A stretch of 64,000 nucleotides of DNA from assembly GCA_930367215.1 (NCBI GenBank), contig OV884056.1, positions 282,206,067-282,270,066 on the forward strand, given 5' to 3'. Source of the stretch: Pollenia angustigena (taxonomy: Eukaryota > Arthropoda > Insecta > Diptera > Polleniidae). The notes below the pieces were generated by a model. It saw nothing but the letters and a program-made list of their open reading frames with translations. It searched no databases and had not been told where the DNA came from. Below, piece after piece: positions 13,230-24,186 of the stretch. Position numbers and translations under genes: made by a program. Every line of letters begins with the position of its first letter. The first letter of the stretch is position 1.

Positions 13230-16093
13230 TTACGAATGAAGAAAAACAATAATTTTATGCTTTATGGAATTTAAACATAAAGAAAAATCAACAAATTGTG
13301 ACAGAGAATTAAATTGTCTACATAACCTTGAAAAAGGATCAGCAAAAGCATAATTTTCTCTATAAAATTTAACAAAGAGCAGATTATAATGACGCGTATT
13401 GCGACTAGGTATATTAAATTTAACAGACTCTAACAAAAAATCACAACAAACATTACCATTAATAAGATTAACCATAAAAGAAACATTTAACATTGTACGA
13501 CGACTTTTGAGCGATGGTAATTTTATTAATGCCAGTCTACTAGCATATGAAGGAAAGTTTGTCGAGTAACTCCAATGTAGATCACGTAAACAGAATAATA
13601 AAAATTGTTTTTGGACCGATTCAATACGAGAATTGTGAATGTTGTAAAATGGGTCCCAAATGATTGACGCATATTCTAAGATTGGTTTAACGAGTGAAAC
13701 GTAAAGTTGCTTCGTTATGTATGGATCGGTGAATTCTTTAGCCCAGCGCTTAATAAAGCCAATAACACCTCGAGCTTTATTCACAGTTAATGTTATATGA
13801 GAAACAAAGTTTAATTTAGGATCCAGTAAGACTCCAAGATCAAGAAACGAATCAACCAACTCCAGTTGATGGCCACCCAAAGCATAATTAACGGCAATAC
13901 AGTTATTTCTATAAAAACGCATACATTTGCATTTCACAAGATTCAGCTCCATCATATTATGATTACACCATAAAAAAAAGTTATTAAGATCCGATTGAAG
14001 ATAAAAATGATCAGCGAAGCAATTAAAAGAATGGAAAATTTTTACATCGTCAGCATACATCAATATATTGGCGAACTTGATAACGTTTGGCAGATCATTA
14101 ATAAACAGCGAAAATAAAAGTGGGCCAAGATGACTGCCTTGGGGAACACCGGACGAAACATAAATGTACTCGGATATACAATTATTGAATTGTACTTTTT
14201 GCTTTCTTCCAATTAAATAAGAACTTAACCAGCATAAACTTCTACGGGATAAACCTAATAAATCCAATTTAGTAAGAAGAAGGTGATGGTTAACTTTATC
14301 AAACGCTTTACTGAAGTCAGTATAAACAGCATCAGTTTGTTTCTTTTGTGTAAATGCACAATTAATTAAAGTTGTTAAATGAAGTACATTCGTTGTAGTT
14401 GAACAGCCTTTTCTAAAACCATGCTGGCAAGCTGCCAGTAAGGACGAGGTGTGATGACTGAGGAAATCAGTAACTAGTTTTTCAAAAAGTTTTGGAATCT
14501 CACTCAATTTGGCAATTCCTCTATAGTTTGTTATATCCGATTTATTGCCAGATTTAAATAAAGGTTTATATACGAATCTTTCCATAATACGGGAAAATAA
14601 CCACATATAATCGACGCATTAAACATAAAAGTTAATGGCGTAACTAATGATTCAGCACATTGATTTAAAATACACGTTGGAACAAGATCAGGACCATGAC
14701 TAAAAGACATCTTTAGCCTTTTTAAGTTAACCAAAATATCATTGCTATTAAAAGTAGGGAAAGAGATTGCATGGTTTGATGAGAGCATATAGGGATAACC
14801 ATTACTATCATCGTATACAGCAACAGAATAAGTCGTGGCAAAAAAATCGGCAAACATATCACATATGACCTGAGAATCTCCAGATTCTTGGCAACGAAAT
14901 TTCATAACGGATGGATATCCATTAGATTTTCTTTTAGAGTTGACGAATGCAAAGAACGATTTTGGGTCTCGAACGAAATTGTTTTTCACCTTCTTTATAT
15001 ATTGATTATATAAAGCATGATTCAGCAGATTATATTCTGAACGACTGACAGAGTATTTTCCGTAATCAATAAATGATCCAGACTTTTTGAATTTTTTATA
15101 ATTTTTATTCTTTAGATTTTTTAGCCTAGTAAGCTGTTTAGAGTTCCATGGCGGTCCAACTGGAGTATAAACAAATTGTTTAGGTATGCAAATATCAAAA
15201 AAGGCGTACATTTTTTCATAAAATATAGAAACCATCACATCAATGTCCGAGCTGTTGTTTAATTGAGAAGGTAGGACGTTGCTCCAGCACGTATTACTTA
15301 TTAATTGGTTCAATAAGTTGTAGTTAGTCCTTTTAAAACAAAAAACTTTATCGACCTTAAATGGCTTTAATTTAACTTCTGATGGAATTAAAAAACTCAC
15401 TTCAATAGTGGGGTGATAACGATCTTCAGGCAACGTTATAGGTTCTGAGCGAGTAATAATACAATCATCCACATTATTTACGAACACCAAATCAAGCAGC
15501 TTACCAAAGTCATTGAATACGTTATTTATTTGAAACAGAGATAAACCAAGAATTTCATTCAAGAAGTCATCGTGACAGTTTTTATTTTTGACTGGAATTA
15601 AATAAGGTGTATCAGACGTTTTCATCCACGATATTGAGGGCAAGTTGAAATCACCAACAACAAAAATAGAGTCATCATTATAAACATTTAGCATAACAGA
15701 ATTAATGGCTTGAACATGTTTTAGATAAATAGCACTATCAGAATCCGGAGGAACGTAAGAACAGGTGAAGTAGATTTTTTTATTTTTCAATTTAACCACA
15801 ACAGCAACAAATTTAATACCAAGGGTATCAGTAACTACAACTTCAGATGAATATAAACAAGAGACAGCAATCATAACTCCACCACCTCTACGTGCATTTC
15901 GATTATACCTAAATATTTGGTATTTATTACACAGAATTTCGGTATTATAAATATCATCTTTTAGCCAGGTTTCAGTGAAGATAATTACATCGTAGGTGAA
16001 GTCATAACTATTAACCAAGAGAGTAGACAATTTGGTATTTAATCCACGAACATTTTGATAAATAAAATTTAAACGATTCTTAGAGCCAATTAG
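13230..16093 (-). pseudogene. LINE ORF2: endonuclease plus reverse transcriptase, one frameshift
   Basis: ORF2 polyprotein that nicks target DNA and reverse-transcribes element RNA. The endonuclease frame is open from 16093 to 14531: NVRGLNTK near the start, IIFTETWLKDD, RGGGVMIAV, VVGDFNLPSISW, LDLVFVNN, and DRYHPTIE where families usually carry a Asp-His pair. The reverse transcriptase frame runs 14606-13230: SGNKSDITNYRGIAKL, GFRKGCSTTTNVL, YTDFSKAFDKVNH, SSGVPQGSHLGPLLF, MYADDVKIF, then a thumb with LVKPILEYASIIWDP. A one-base loss near 14565 separates the two. There is no ATG in the N-terminal endonuclease region (first Met only at GGGVMIAV), so translation probably enters by frameshift from ORF1. 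Total about 950 residues, normal for the group. Confidence 0.9.
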
Positions 16094-16500
16094 TTTTTTG
16101 AAGCAAACGGTCTTCTAGGTGGCAAACGAGCAATATTTGTAGCTCTTGAATTATCTTTAAAGATGTATTCACGAACAATGATATTAGCAGGCCAAAAACA
16201 GGTATCAACAATCTGATCAAAGACACAAGCAGCAACAGCAATTTTAAACGATGTTATACTTCTGGGTTGAGAGTACGAAAATTTGTTTATAACAATATCA
16301 ACATTAGAACCGAGATTTGTTTTAATGTAATAATCGATGTCTTCTACGGTTGTATCGCAAGCCAAACGGGAAATAAAAATTGTACGTTTTGGAGGCACAA
16401 CAATTAATGGCTTAGTAACGGTAAAATTGCCAGCATTAGTTACCACTTCAGAACCCGATGGACAAGGACTAAGATCAGCAGAATTTTTATGGTTAAACAT
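16090..16500 (-). CDS. LINE ORF1 C-terminal part (RNA-binding-like)
   Basis: Putative RNA-binding ORF1 of the LINE. From its first ATG it has 136 residues, but the same frame is open for about 30 more codons upstream (LYDFQNTKVACQKV), so the real protein was longer and this copy is 5' truncated. Seen: PPKRTIFISRLACDTTVEDI followed by YYIKTNLGS, a beta-alpha pattern like the RRM-type or esterase-flanking domains in LINE ORF1 proteins, then a basic tail (ARLPPRRPFASKN). The stop TAA directly follows the heptamer AAAAAAC, and ORF2 lies in the -1 frame. The role as nucleic-acid chaperone is family inference; no zinc knuckle is visible. Confidence 0.75.
   Translation of the reverse strand: MFNHKNSADLSPCPSGSEVVTNAGNFTVTKPLIVVPPKRTIFISRLACDTTVEDIDYYIKTNLGSNVDIVINKFSYSQPRSITSFKIAVAACVFDQIVDTCFWPANIIVREYIFKDNSRATNIARLPPRRPFASKN
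16093..16099 (-). promoter_or_regulatory. Predicted -1 ribosomal frameshift site (A AAA AAC)
   Basis: On the minus strand the ORF1 frame ends TCA AAA AAC TAA. The heptamer A AAA AAC has the canonical X XXY YYZ form, and slipping back one base gives CTA ATT GGC, which is in frame with the endonuclease, with no stop. This is a prediction; no downstream stimulatory structure was verified. Confidence 0.65.
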
Positions 16501-16611
16501 AAAAGTTCTAAAAACTTTTTGACAAGCAACTTTTGTGTTTTGAAAATCATAAAGTCCCTTTTGTTTTGTCGATTTCTTTTCAATTAATTAATTTTCTTTG
16601 TAACATTTTTA

Positions 16612-17103
16612 TACACCCAGAGAAAAAAACATGTTTAAATATGGTCACCTCCAACCAAGCTATTTTTACAGAAAATTTTGAACATAATATTTTTAATATA
16701 ACCATATTATTGTCAGCGATAACCACATTATGGTTAAATTAGGTCTCCATCAAGAAGCCACAGCCATATTATGGTTGCCGCCGAACAAATTATAATAAGT
16801 AATAACTAAAATATGTTTAACACTTATAATAACATGGTTAATTTTTAACCAAAGCATGTTGCTCTTGAAAAATAGGAAAATACCATTGTAAATTTAAAAA
16901 AAAATTATTATCATATTTAACCATACCATTTTTAGAGGCAACCATAATATTGTTGTGGGTTCTTTATGGAGGACTAATTTAACCATAATATGGTTGTCAC
17001 TGACAATTATATGGTTATATTAACCATAATTTGTTTAAAATTTTCTTTAAAAATAGTTTGATTGGAGGTGACCATATTTAAACATGTTTTTTCTCTACGT
17101 GTA
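16612..17103. mobile_element. Foldback-type MITE with ~200-bp inverted arms
   Basis: The ends TACACCCAGAGAAAAAAA and, reverse complemented, TACACGTAGAGAAAAAA begin long imperfect arms sharing CATGTTTAAATATGGTCACC and repeated AACCATAATATGGTT-like motifs through most of the 492 bp. There is no coding capacity. No target duplication was recognised, so superfamily is open. Confidence 0.8.
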
Positions 17104-17339
17104 CTTGCAGATTGTTTGTTTGTATTTTATCTGTTTTCGTATAACACATGGACTATGTATGTGGAAAAGCCAATTAAATCTTAATTTCACTTAACATCTT
17201 TTAATTCATTATTAATTTAAGTTGTTTCTTCTATAAATATAAATCCTAAGTTTCAACTTTTTTCAAGGTTTTTCTTTAGAGATTTTTCAACCGTAATTTT
17301 ATTTCCGATTTTCAATATTGCTGATTAATCTTAAACAAA
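17104..17339. other. No gene seen; AT-rich
   Basis: No supported feature apart from a run of about 19 A residues at 17336-17355. Confidence 0.4.
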
Positions 17340-17625
17340 AAAAAAAAAAAAAAAATATTTAATATTTTTAATTAGGCTTAAGTTCATGAAATTTAATTTT
17401 CATTAAATTATTCTTATGAAGAAAGGAATTTTACAACATGAAAATTAATTAAAATTGTTATTGATAATCTTTCATTCTTGACGTGGCTCGGGCTCGAACC
17501 CTGGCCGGCAGGTTACCATGACATGTTTCGATTGCAACCACTCGATCTCCTCAGATGGATTTGCCGTCTTACACTCGCAGCCATCGACGACTGCTGACGT
17601 CAATAGTCAAACATCAATCCTTAAA
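17340..17625 (-). mobile_element. tRNA-derived SINE-like copy
   Basis: Minus-strand copy of the family at 8637. It shares the head GATGTTTGACTATTG (reverse complement near 17610-17624), an A-box-like ATCGAGTGGTTGCAAT, a B box GGTTCGAGCCC (plus-strand GGGCTCGAACC at about 17488) and the 3' body ending in CTTAAGCCTAATTAAAAA, followed by a poly(A)-like region. The best-preserved promoter of the set. Confidence 0.72.
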
Positions 17626-17868
17626 CCAATTTGTATTTTAACATTTGGTAGATCGAAATTTGCTTTCCTGAATGATTATCCATTTTAATTGATTTTACAT
17701 GTTTTTTTCCTTACTTCTGTTTTTTCGTACCTCTGTCAAGAATTTTTCTTGAAGTCCAAGTACATTTTTTGTTTTTTAATTTTTTGTCTTTCTCTTTTCT
17801 GTTGACCTTTTTCAGCACAACTTGAAGGACAAATGTACACATAGAGCTCGTGCCTTAGCTTTAACAAT
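17626..17868. other. No gene seen
   Basis: AT-rich spacer between two SINE-derived pieces. Nothing is supported. Confidence 0.4.
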
Positions 17869-18082
17869 AATTAGTATTGTGGTTATTTTGTTGAACTATT
17901 TATGGTTTTTAATCCAAATTTTTAATATTTTTAATTAGGCTTAAGTTCATGAAATTTTATTTTCATTAAATTATTCTTATGAAGAAAGGAATTTTACAAC
18001 CTGAAAATCAATTTAAATTGTTATTGATAATCTTTCATTCTTGACGTGGCTCGGGCTCAACAAAATAACCACAATACTAATT
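17869..18082. mobile_element. SINE 3' body bracketed by perfect 26-bp inverted repeats
   Basis: A minus-strand truncated SINE copy (about 17910-18058) stops abruptly inside its B box (GGGCTCA). It is bracketed by 17869-17894 and 18057-18082, which are perfect reverse complements; they begin AATTAGTATTGTGGTTAT. The left arm also occurs next to the SINE piece at 42790, so it belongs to the family. The right inverted copy is new. Whether this is a small transposable unit or a rearrangement is open. Confidence 0.7.
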
Positions 18083-18360
18083 AAAAAAAAAAATATTAAT
18101 TTTTATTTTTTGCAATATGAACAATACTGACATTTATTTAGCAGAGAAATTTATTTATTTACACGAGTACCACGTGCTTGGAATTTTCTGCTTTTGCAAA
18201 TTGTTAAAAATTGCCTGCTTAAATGCTGAAATATTAAAATGGGGTTTTAAAAATAATTTTAAGTGTAGTGGGAGGTGTTTATGGGTTTAAATTAAATTCT
18301 TAAGATATGGTGGTTTTTGTTTTTCCGTATTTCTGTAATGTTTTTGTTTTTAATATTTAT

Positions 18361-18724
18361 ACCCACACCACAATAGTGGAGATGGTTTTATGCATTTGTG
18401 CTGATGTGTGTAATGCCTTAAAATAATAGTCCTAGACCCACATTAAAGTTAACGATCAACTCAGAATCTGGCTGGCTGGCTAGCTGGCTGTCCATGTAAC
18501 CTTGTGCGCAAAGTACAGGTCGCAATTTTGGAGATAATTTGATAAAATTTGGGTCATAGGTTCTTATTGGCACAACGACCAAGCTTGTTGAAAATGGGCC
18601 GAATCGTAGGACCACGACGGAAGATAGGCGGAAATTTCTTCCTCTCAGAAACTATTGAACCGATTTTAATGAAATTTAAAACATAGATAGATCCATATCT
18701 ATAGGGACACATTAGCTATACAGT
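18361..18724 (+). repeat. Dispersed repeat family B
   Basis: Contains CCACACCACAATAGTGGAG, repeated GGCTGGCTGGCTAGCTGG, and CCTTGTGCGCAAAGTACAGG followed by GGAGATAATTTGATAAAAT. A partly similar copy lies at 47683-47950 (GCGCATAAAGTACAAG). No coding sequence. Confidence 0.6.
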
Positions 18725-19044
18725 GGGCGATTTTTTGGCATATTTATCTCTCAGCGCTGATTATGAAATTGTGTGTTAGATCTGTTGTATTAAAACAGTA
18801 AATGGATGAGCTGAATGAGTTGACTCAATTTGAATATTGAAAGTATTTTCCTCATATTATTTACCAAACTGAGGTCCTTTATGCTTATGCGTATGCGTAT
18901 GATGTCGATGTCGCACTCATATTAATTTCCCTCGTGAGTATGAGTGAATCAGAGCAGTAAATTGTAAATGATGTCTACGTACTTATACTTACAATTTCAT
19001 GAGTTAGTATGAGTAGCGAAAAAACGACTCATTGCTGATCTCTG
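18725..19044. mobile_element. hAT-like MITE fragment (same family as 59536-60125)
   Basis: Similar to the right half of the element at 59536-60125, including GCGCTGATTAT, AAATGGATGAGCT, GATGTCGCACTCATA and the terminus TCATTGCTGATCTCTG. The left half is missing. Confidence 0.75.
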
Positions 19045-19329
19045 GTATGCAGGAAGCTTCTTTAAAATATTTTACTTTATAGTGTTACATCCTGTGGGGA
19101 AATCAGGAACAGTCCATACCTGGAATTCGGCAAAGTCTGAAATTGACAGATTTCTTGAGAGATCTTTTTTGGTTCCACGGAAGTCAGTAGCCCTTGGCAC
19201 GTGGCTTACTTTTTTCTGAGAACTCCAGAAGGATACTTTTTGTAAAATACTGCTTTTCACCATGCAAGGATTGCTTCGGCAAGGACCTTACTTCTCTCAG
19301 AAAAAAACGCTTTTGAAGTTCACTCTTTT
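19045..19329. other. No recognised gene
   Basis: A 63-codon minus-strand frame at 19072-19263 shows no recognisable motif. I regard it as chance or unassigned repeat. Confidence 0.35.
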
Positions 19330-19637
19330 TTTTACTTATTTAATTTAAGTCTGTGGACAAATTCCTTACAGACTATCTTAATGTATTAACATAATTATTA
19401 ATTTATTTAAGCAAAGAAAGAAAGATTATAATAAACATTATTGATGCAAATATAATTTGATATTGCTTTTTATGATATTAATATTCAGAGAATAGTCGAT
19501 AAAGTTTTACATTTTATTGAAACAGCTGCATAATTTTCTTATTGGATCTGACATCGCAAAGTTTGTTCGGCATGTCCTGACATATAGAGGGTTGAAAAAA
19601 CCAAGTGAAAGTTGAGGAATATTAAAAGTTACGTTAC

Positions 19638-20797
19638 TCAATAAAATTCGGAATGTGTACTACCATTTATAAGATTGATCATAAAAGATATATTTAGCAT
19701 CATTCGCCGGCTTTTAAACGTTGGTAAATTTATTTCAGCTTGTCTTGTTGAATATGAAGGTAATACCAGGCATTCGCAGAAAATAAGAAATTGTTTTTGC
19801 ACTGACTCGATACGATCATTATGAATATTATAGATCGGGTCCCAAATAATGCTGCTGTATTCCAAAATTGGTCTAACGAGCGAAGTAAAAAGACTTTTTG
19901 TGGTTAAGGGATCGTTGAATTCCTTTGCCCATCTTTTAATAAAAGCCAGAACACTGCGGGATTTATTAACAGTCATCGTTATATGTTGAATAAAGTTAAG
20001 GTTTTTGTCTAACAATATTCCCAAATCCATTATTTCACTAACTGGTTGTAAAGTACAGCCATCAAGAACGTAGGAGTAAGCACACTTTTTTACTCCGGAG
20101 AATTGCATATGTTTGCATTTATTTAAATTTAGTTCCATCAAGTCAAGTTTACACCATTTGTCAAAACTATCCAGGTAGATGTTGTTAATCACAAGGATGT
20201 TTTACAGTCAAAAATAATTTTACGTCGTCTGCATACATCAATACATTACAATATTGAACTGCTTCAGGCAAATCATTAATAAATAGATGGAACAAAATTG
20301 GACCAATGTGGCTTCAATGATTTTACATTGATTTTTTCCAAAATTGCCGTATTTAATTTTACAGATTGAGTTCTACATGACAATTATGATTTGATCCAGC
20401 TCAGGAAGTTACTATTGAAACCTATCACGTCCGGTTTTTTCAACAATAGCGGATGATTAACTTTGTCTAAAGCCATGCTGAAATCAGTGTAAATAACGTC
20501 AGTGTGGTATCCATTGGCAAAATCTCTATTAACTAACATTGTTAAATGGAGAATGTAAGTCATAGTAGAGAACCCTTTCCGAAAACCCTGTTGACGTGGT
20601 GACAATAAATCAGAAACTTGATGAGTGAGGCAATCCATTAAACATTTTTCAAAAAGTTTTGGAATATCACTTAGTTTGGCTATACCTCTGTAATTGCATA
20701 TATCCGATTTATTTCCTGATTTAAACAATGGAATATAATATGAATCTTTCCAAACTTTGGGAAAGTAACCACAATTTAAAGAAGCGTTTAAGATCAA
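19638..20797 (-). pseudogene. LINE reverse transcriptase, multiple breaks
   Basis: Reverse transcriptase of LINE-2. The frame 20797-20384 has CGYFPKVWKDSYYIPLFKSG, NKSDICNYRGIAKLSDIPK, GFRKGFSTMTYIL and YTDFSMALDKVNH (the usual K of SKAFD is changed to M). Between 20384 and 20192 the frame is disrupted, removing a clean GVPQGS motif, although MYADDVKLF can be read near 20230. The thumb continues 20192-19638 (MELNLNKCKHMQF, SVLAFIKRWAKEFNDP, SLVRPILEYSSIIWDP). Upstream, 21000-21200 encodes a relic of the linker (SSESSDELKIRNMFADFFA). It is a degraded copy, older than LINE-1. Confidence 0.86.
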
Positions 20798-21210
20798 AGC
20801 AGTTGCGCTATTTTTTAAAACACAACTTGGTATGCCATCTGGACCACTAAAATATGATGACTTAGCGATTTCTAAACAGTTTAGTGATAGTAAACGAAGA
20901 TATATTTTGGTTAAAAATTATCTTGTAAGAGTAGACATTACTAGCATCATACAGAGCATCGGAATATGTAGAAGCAAAGAAGTCGGCAAACATATTCCTG
21001 ATTTTTAATTCATCACTAGACTCGGAACTAAGGTATTTCATGACATTTGGAAATCCTGTGGATTTCCTTTTGGTATTAACAAACTAAAAGAATGATTTGG
21101 GATCGTGAACAAAGTTTCGCTTAACATTACGGAGATAAATCTTATACAGTTCTGTGTTAAGCAAATTATATTCTGCACGCGCAACTGCATATTATTCATA
21201 GTAAAAAATA

Positions 21211-22141
21211 ATGAGTGATTTTTTAAGAGGTATAGGAAAGTTTAAGAAAAAAACACATAAAATTCAGAAAAATGCATGAAATCTTTTTTGAATCGATAGT
21301 ACGGTCCATATAATTTAATGTTTGAAAATTACTTCATGCAAATGTTGACCGTGACTGCGCCTCAAATGGTCCATCCGCTTAGTCCAATTTTGGCATACTC
21401 TTTGCAACATTCCGGCCGGTATCTCATGAATAAATGCTTCAATAATATCTTCCAATGCGTCAATTGAAGCGGGCATGTGTGTATAGACATGAGCTTTAGC
21501 ATAGCCCCAAAAAAAATAGTCTAAAGGCGTTAAATCGCACGATCTAGGCGGCCAATTGACCGGTCCCGAACGTGAAATAAAATGTTCACCGAACTCGACT
21601 CTCAATAAGTCCATTGTTAAGCGTGCTGTGTGGCATGTGGCACCGTCTTGTTGAAACAGCATGTCATGCAAGTCAAGCTCTTGCATTTTGGGCAAAAAAG
21701 AGTTTGATATTATCTCACGGTAGCGCTCACCATTCACAGTTACGGTACGATTCGCATCATCTTTTAAGAAGTACGATCCAATGATGCCACCAGCAAATAA
21801 ACCGCACCAAACTGTGACTTTTTCTGGATGCATTGGTAGCTTTTGCAATGCTTCTGGCTGATCTTCACTCCAAAATCGACAATTCTGCTTATTAACGTAC
21901 CCATTGAGCCAAAAATGAGCTTCGTCGCTGAACACAAGAATCGCGCGATGAACTTTCTTTACAGAGCCACTCATTTTGATAATAAAATTCAATAATTTGC
22001 AAGCGTTGTTCGTTTGTAAGACGATTCATGGTTAAATTATAGACCAAACTGAAGATGTTTGACAGTGAAACAAAACACGAAACGTGCGTCAGCTGTTTAA
22101 ACCAGTGTTGCCAAAAAGATAAATGCTAAAAAATCACACGA
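21211..22141 (-). mobile_element. mariner-like element inserted in LINE-2, internally deleted
   Basis: A 931-bp element flanked by TA at 21209-21210 and 22142-22143. The left end ATGAGTGATTTTTTAAG and the reverse complement of the right end, TCGTGTGATTTTTTAGC, form the terminal inverted repeat. Flanking LINE sequence joins up when the element is removed. It shares an internal deletion with the copy at 38563. Confidence 0.88.
21315..22028 (-). pseudogene. mariner-like transposase, N-terminal domain deleted
   Basis: Transposase of the 21211 element. The ancestral start (MNRLTNEQRLQIIEFYYQN) is at about 22028 and shifts frame near 21970 by one extra base. The remaining frame 21992-21315 has 225 residues. 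KKVHRAILVFSDEAHFW shows the first helix-turn-helix stub joined directly to the first catalytic Asp motif, so most of the DNA-binding domain (roughly 130 residues in full-length relatives) is gone. Catalytic motifs remain: FSDEAHFWLNG, FQQDGATCHTA, NWPPRSCDLTPLDYFFWG, with 36 residues between the second and third Asp. The C-terminus ends HLHEVIFKH. Non-functional by itself but possibly cross-mobilised. Confidence 0.9.
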
Positions 22142-22419
22142 TAGCTCTTGTGGTTTTATGTTTTTTTAAGTATTTGTTTTTTAAATTCTTAAGAGACGAA
22201 AGTTGTTTAGTACTCCAGTGTGGGCCAGATTTGTTACGTGGTAAGTGCTTAGGAATGCATTCCTCCCTATGACTAAGCATAGTTTTATAAAAAGTATTGG
22301 TCAAATCGTCAACAGAATACGACGAGCTTTTCTAAGAGGTCTTTTTGCAGAAACATATTTTTTTTTTGTGAGAAAATTCTTTCGGTGATCACGTGGTGGT
22401 TGCGCCTTATTCTCTAAAG

Positions 22420-24184
22420 AATGAATCTAATTCAATGGCTGATTTATTGACACTGGTAGGAGAGTCAGGCCTACGGAAGGATCATACCTAGGTGCTGTTC
22501 TTACTCAACAGATGCTGCTAGCAGCGAAGGTTAGATAACATAAGTTCCTAACAAATGGGGGTGTGTATAATCTTGTCGGATTGTGCAATCAAATTGCTGC
22601 CTGGGTGTAATGGTTGGTCGTCCACTTTGAGGCAGATGGTAAACGCCTCGTTTGACACCCAGTGGTTAAGATTCACTGTGAGATAAGGTTTATGGCATCT
22701 GTCATTCTCTTAAATTTGTCAGTGGCCTAATGTTGGCTACTCTCCAAGATCGCGACTGACCAGAAACTGAACTTGTACCACGGAAATTAGTTGCGCTCAG
22801 GACTTTATAATTACATACATACATATCGCACTATATCATAAAGAGGGTATCAACTCCAAATTTGTATTTCTTCACTTTTTGTAAAAAAAATGACACATTA
22901 TATTCATATCTATCAGCTGTAAAAATATCGTGCTGTTAAGTGTACTTTTTTGCAATAAAATCTTTGGCTTAATGGTCCTTTTTTAAATGCCTCTTATATT
23001 ATATTAAAAAATGTTTTGAGTTAATACTCTCTTTATGACCAAGTGCGATATTGTACTATTTTTAATATTTCTTAAATCTTGATTTTACTTAACTTTAATA
23101 TATTTCCTTTAAATTAAATTTTTTCGTAAACATCTCCTATTTTTTATTATAATAAAGGCTTATGGATACAAATACCAACAATAACAACACAATAAAATCG
23201 TATAAATAAACAAATGTTTCGGTTTTTCACAGCTATAAAGTTAAATTAAAAAAGCATAGAAAAAGTATTTATGAATTTCTATACAAACTTTCTTCAGGTG
23301 TTTAACAAGGCAAACAACTGTAGAAAGCCGACAATAAGTTCCTATTTTTTTTTACAAAATAAATACAACAAAAAAAGAAAAAATTAAATCTATCCACAAC
23401 CTGAGCTCATAAAAAAGGATTTTTAAATTTTGGGTTCCTGAATGCCTTCTCAAACGAATAAGAAATTAATAAGAGAAGATGGCTAAAGGAAAACACACTT
23501 TAAATGCTTGACCAAACCTTTTGGAGAGTGTAAAAAATTTTTTCAACTTATCAATAGAACTTTCTGCTTAAAGCAACTGCAAAGAGATATGGAAAAGGAG
23601 CTTTGGACTTTCTACATCAACTTTTAAATAATATATTAAAAGATAACGAAAAAAAATTTTGGGCTAAATACATTTTTAATGTTGTTTTTTTGTTGTTGTT
23701 CTTGCCAAAAAAAAAACTACCCCAGCAAAAACTTAACTTACGTTTTATTAACAGCTTCCTAAACGAATTACATTTCAAGCCAAATCACTACTAGCAGAGT
23801 TACAATTCATCAACTAATAAAGTACTTTCTCGTTATGCATTCTGTTAATCGCTTGTGCACGCAGAAAAAGTATCTCAACAAAGTATTTAACAACACCGTT
23901 TGTTAAAAATAGAATCTAAATTCAACAAAATTTAGGCCTTATTTAGCACACACAAGCCCTCCTCGCCGCATTTATTATATTTATTTATTTTTTGCACAGG
24001 TTGTTGTTGGGCACAAGCCTTTCCACACTCCCTTAAATAACAATTTCGATCTCTTCCCAAAGCAGGGAGAACGGAAGGTCATAAAAAATAAATAAAAACG
24101 AACTACTTCCTTTCTCCCATCTCAAAGAATGGAGTAGCGAATGTGTACGGATGTTTTGAAGGCTTTTCAAAAAGAAAAAAATTT
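22420..24184. other. No gene seen; one GC-richer unassigned stretch
   Basis: Bases 22430-22800 are noticeably less AT-rich and contain paired motifs such as GCCTGGGTGT with ACACCCAG and GAGGCAGATGG with CGCCTC, perhaps an unidentified repeat UTR. The remainder, 22800-24184, is ordinary AT-rich DNA without a supported frame. Confidence 0.4.
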
Positions 24185-24186
24185 TA

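Larger units (their letters stand above)
13094..16600 (-). mobile_element. LINE-1 of this window: near-intact CR1/Jockey-type LINE
   Basis: About 3.5-kb non-LTR retrotransposon. The 3' end at 13094-13119 is a (TAAA)n tail in element sense. ORF1 and ORF2 follow in the usual order. The ORF1 frame stays open upstream of its first Met to about 16594, so the 5' end is probably a truncation. A 3'-end copy of the same family is at 30212-30600 and a diverged relative at 19330-22400. No target duplication was recognised. Confidence 0.88.
19330..22400 (-). mobile_element. LINE-2: diverged relative of LINE-1, split by a mariner element
   Basis: Same gene order and clearly related protein to the LINE at 13094. 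The 3' tail lies near 19327-19345, and 5' sequence is recognisable to about 22330-22400. A mariner-like element (21211-22141) interrupts it at the point equivalent to about 15070 of LINE-1; across that break the reading continues (YNLLNTELYKIYL on one side, HWSTKQLSSLKNLKNK on the other). Confidence 0.85.
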
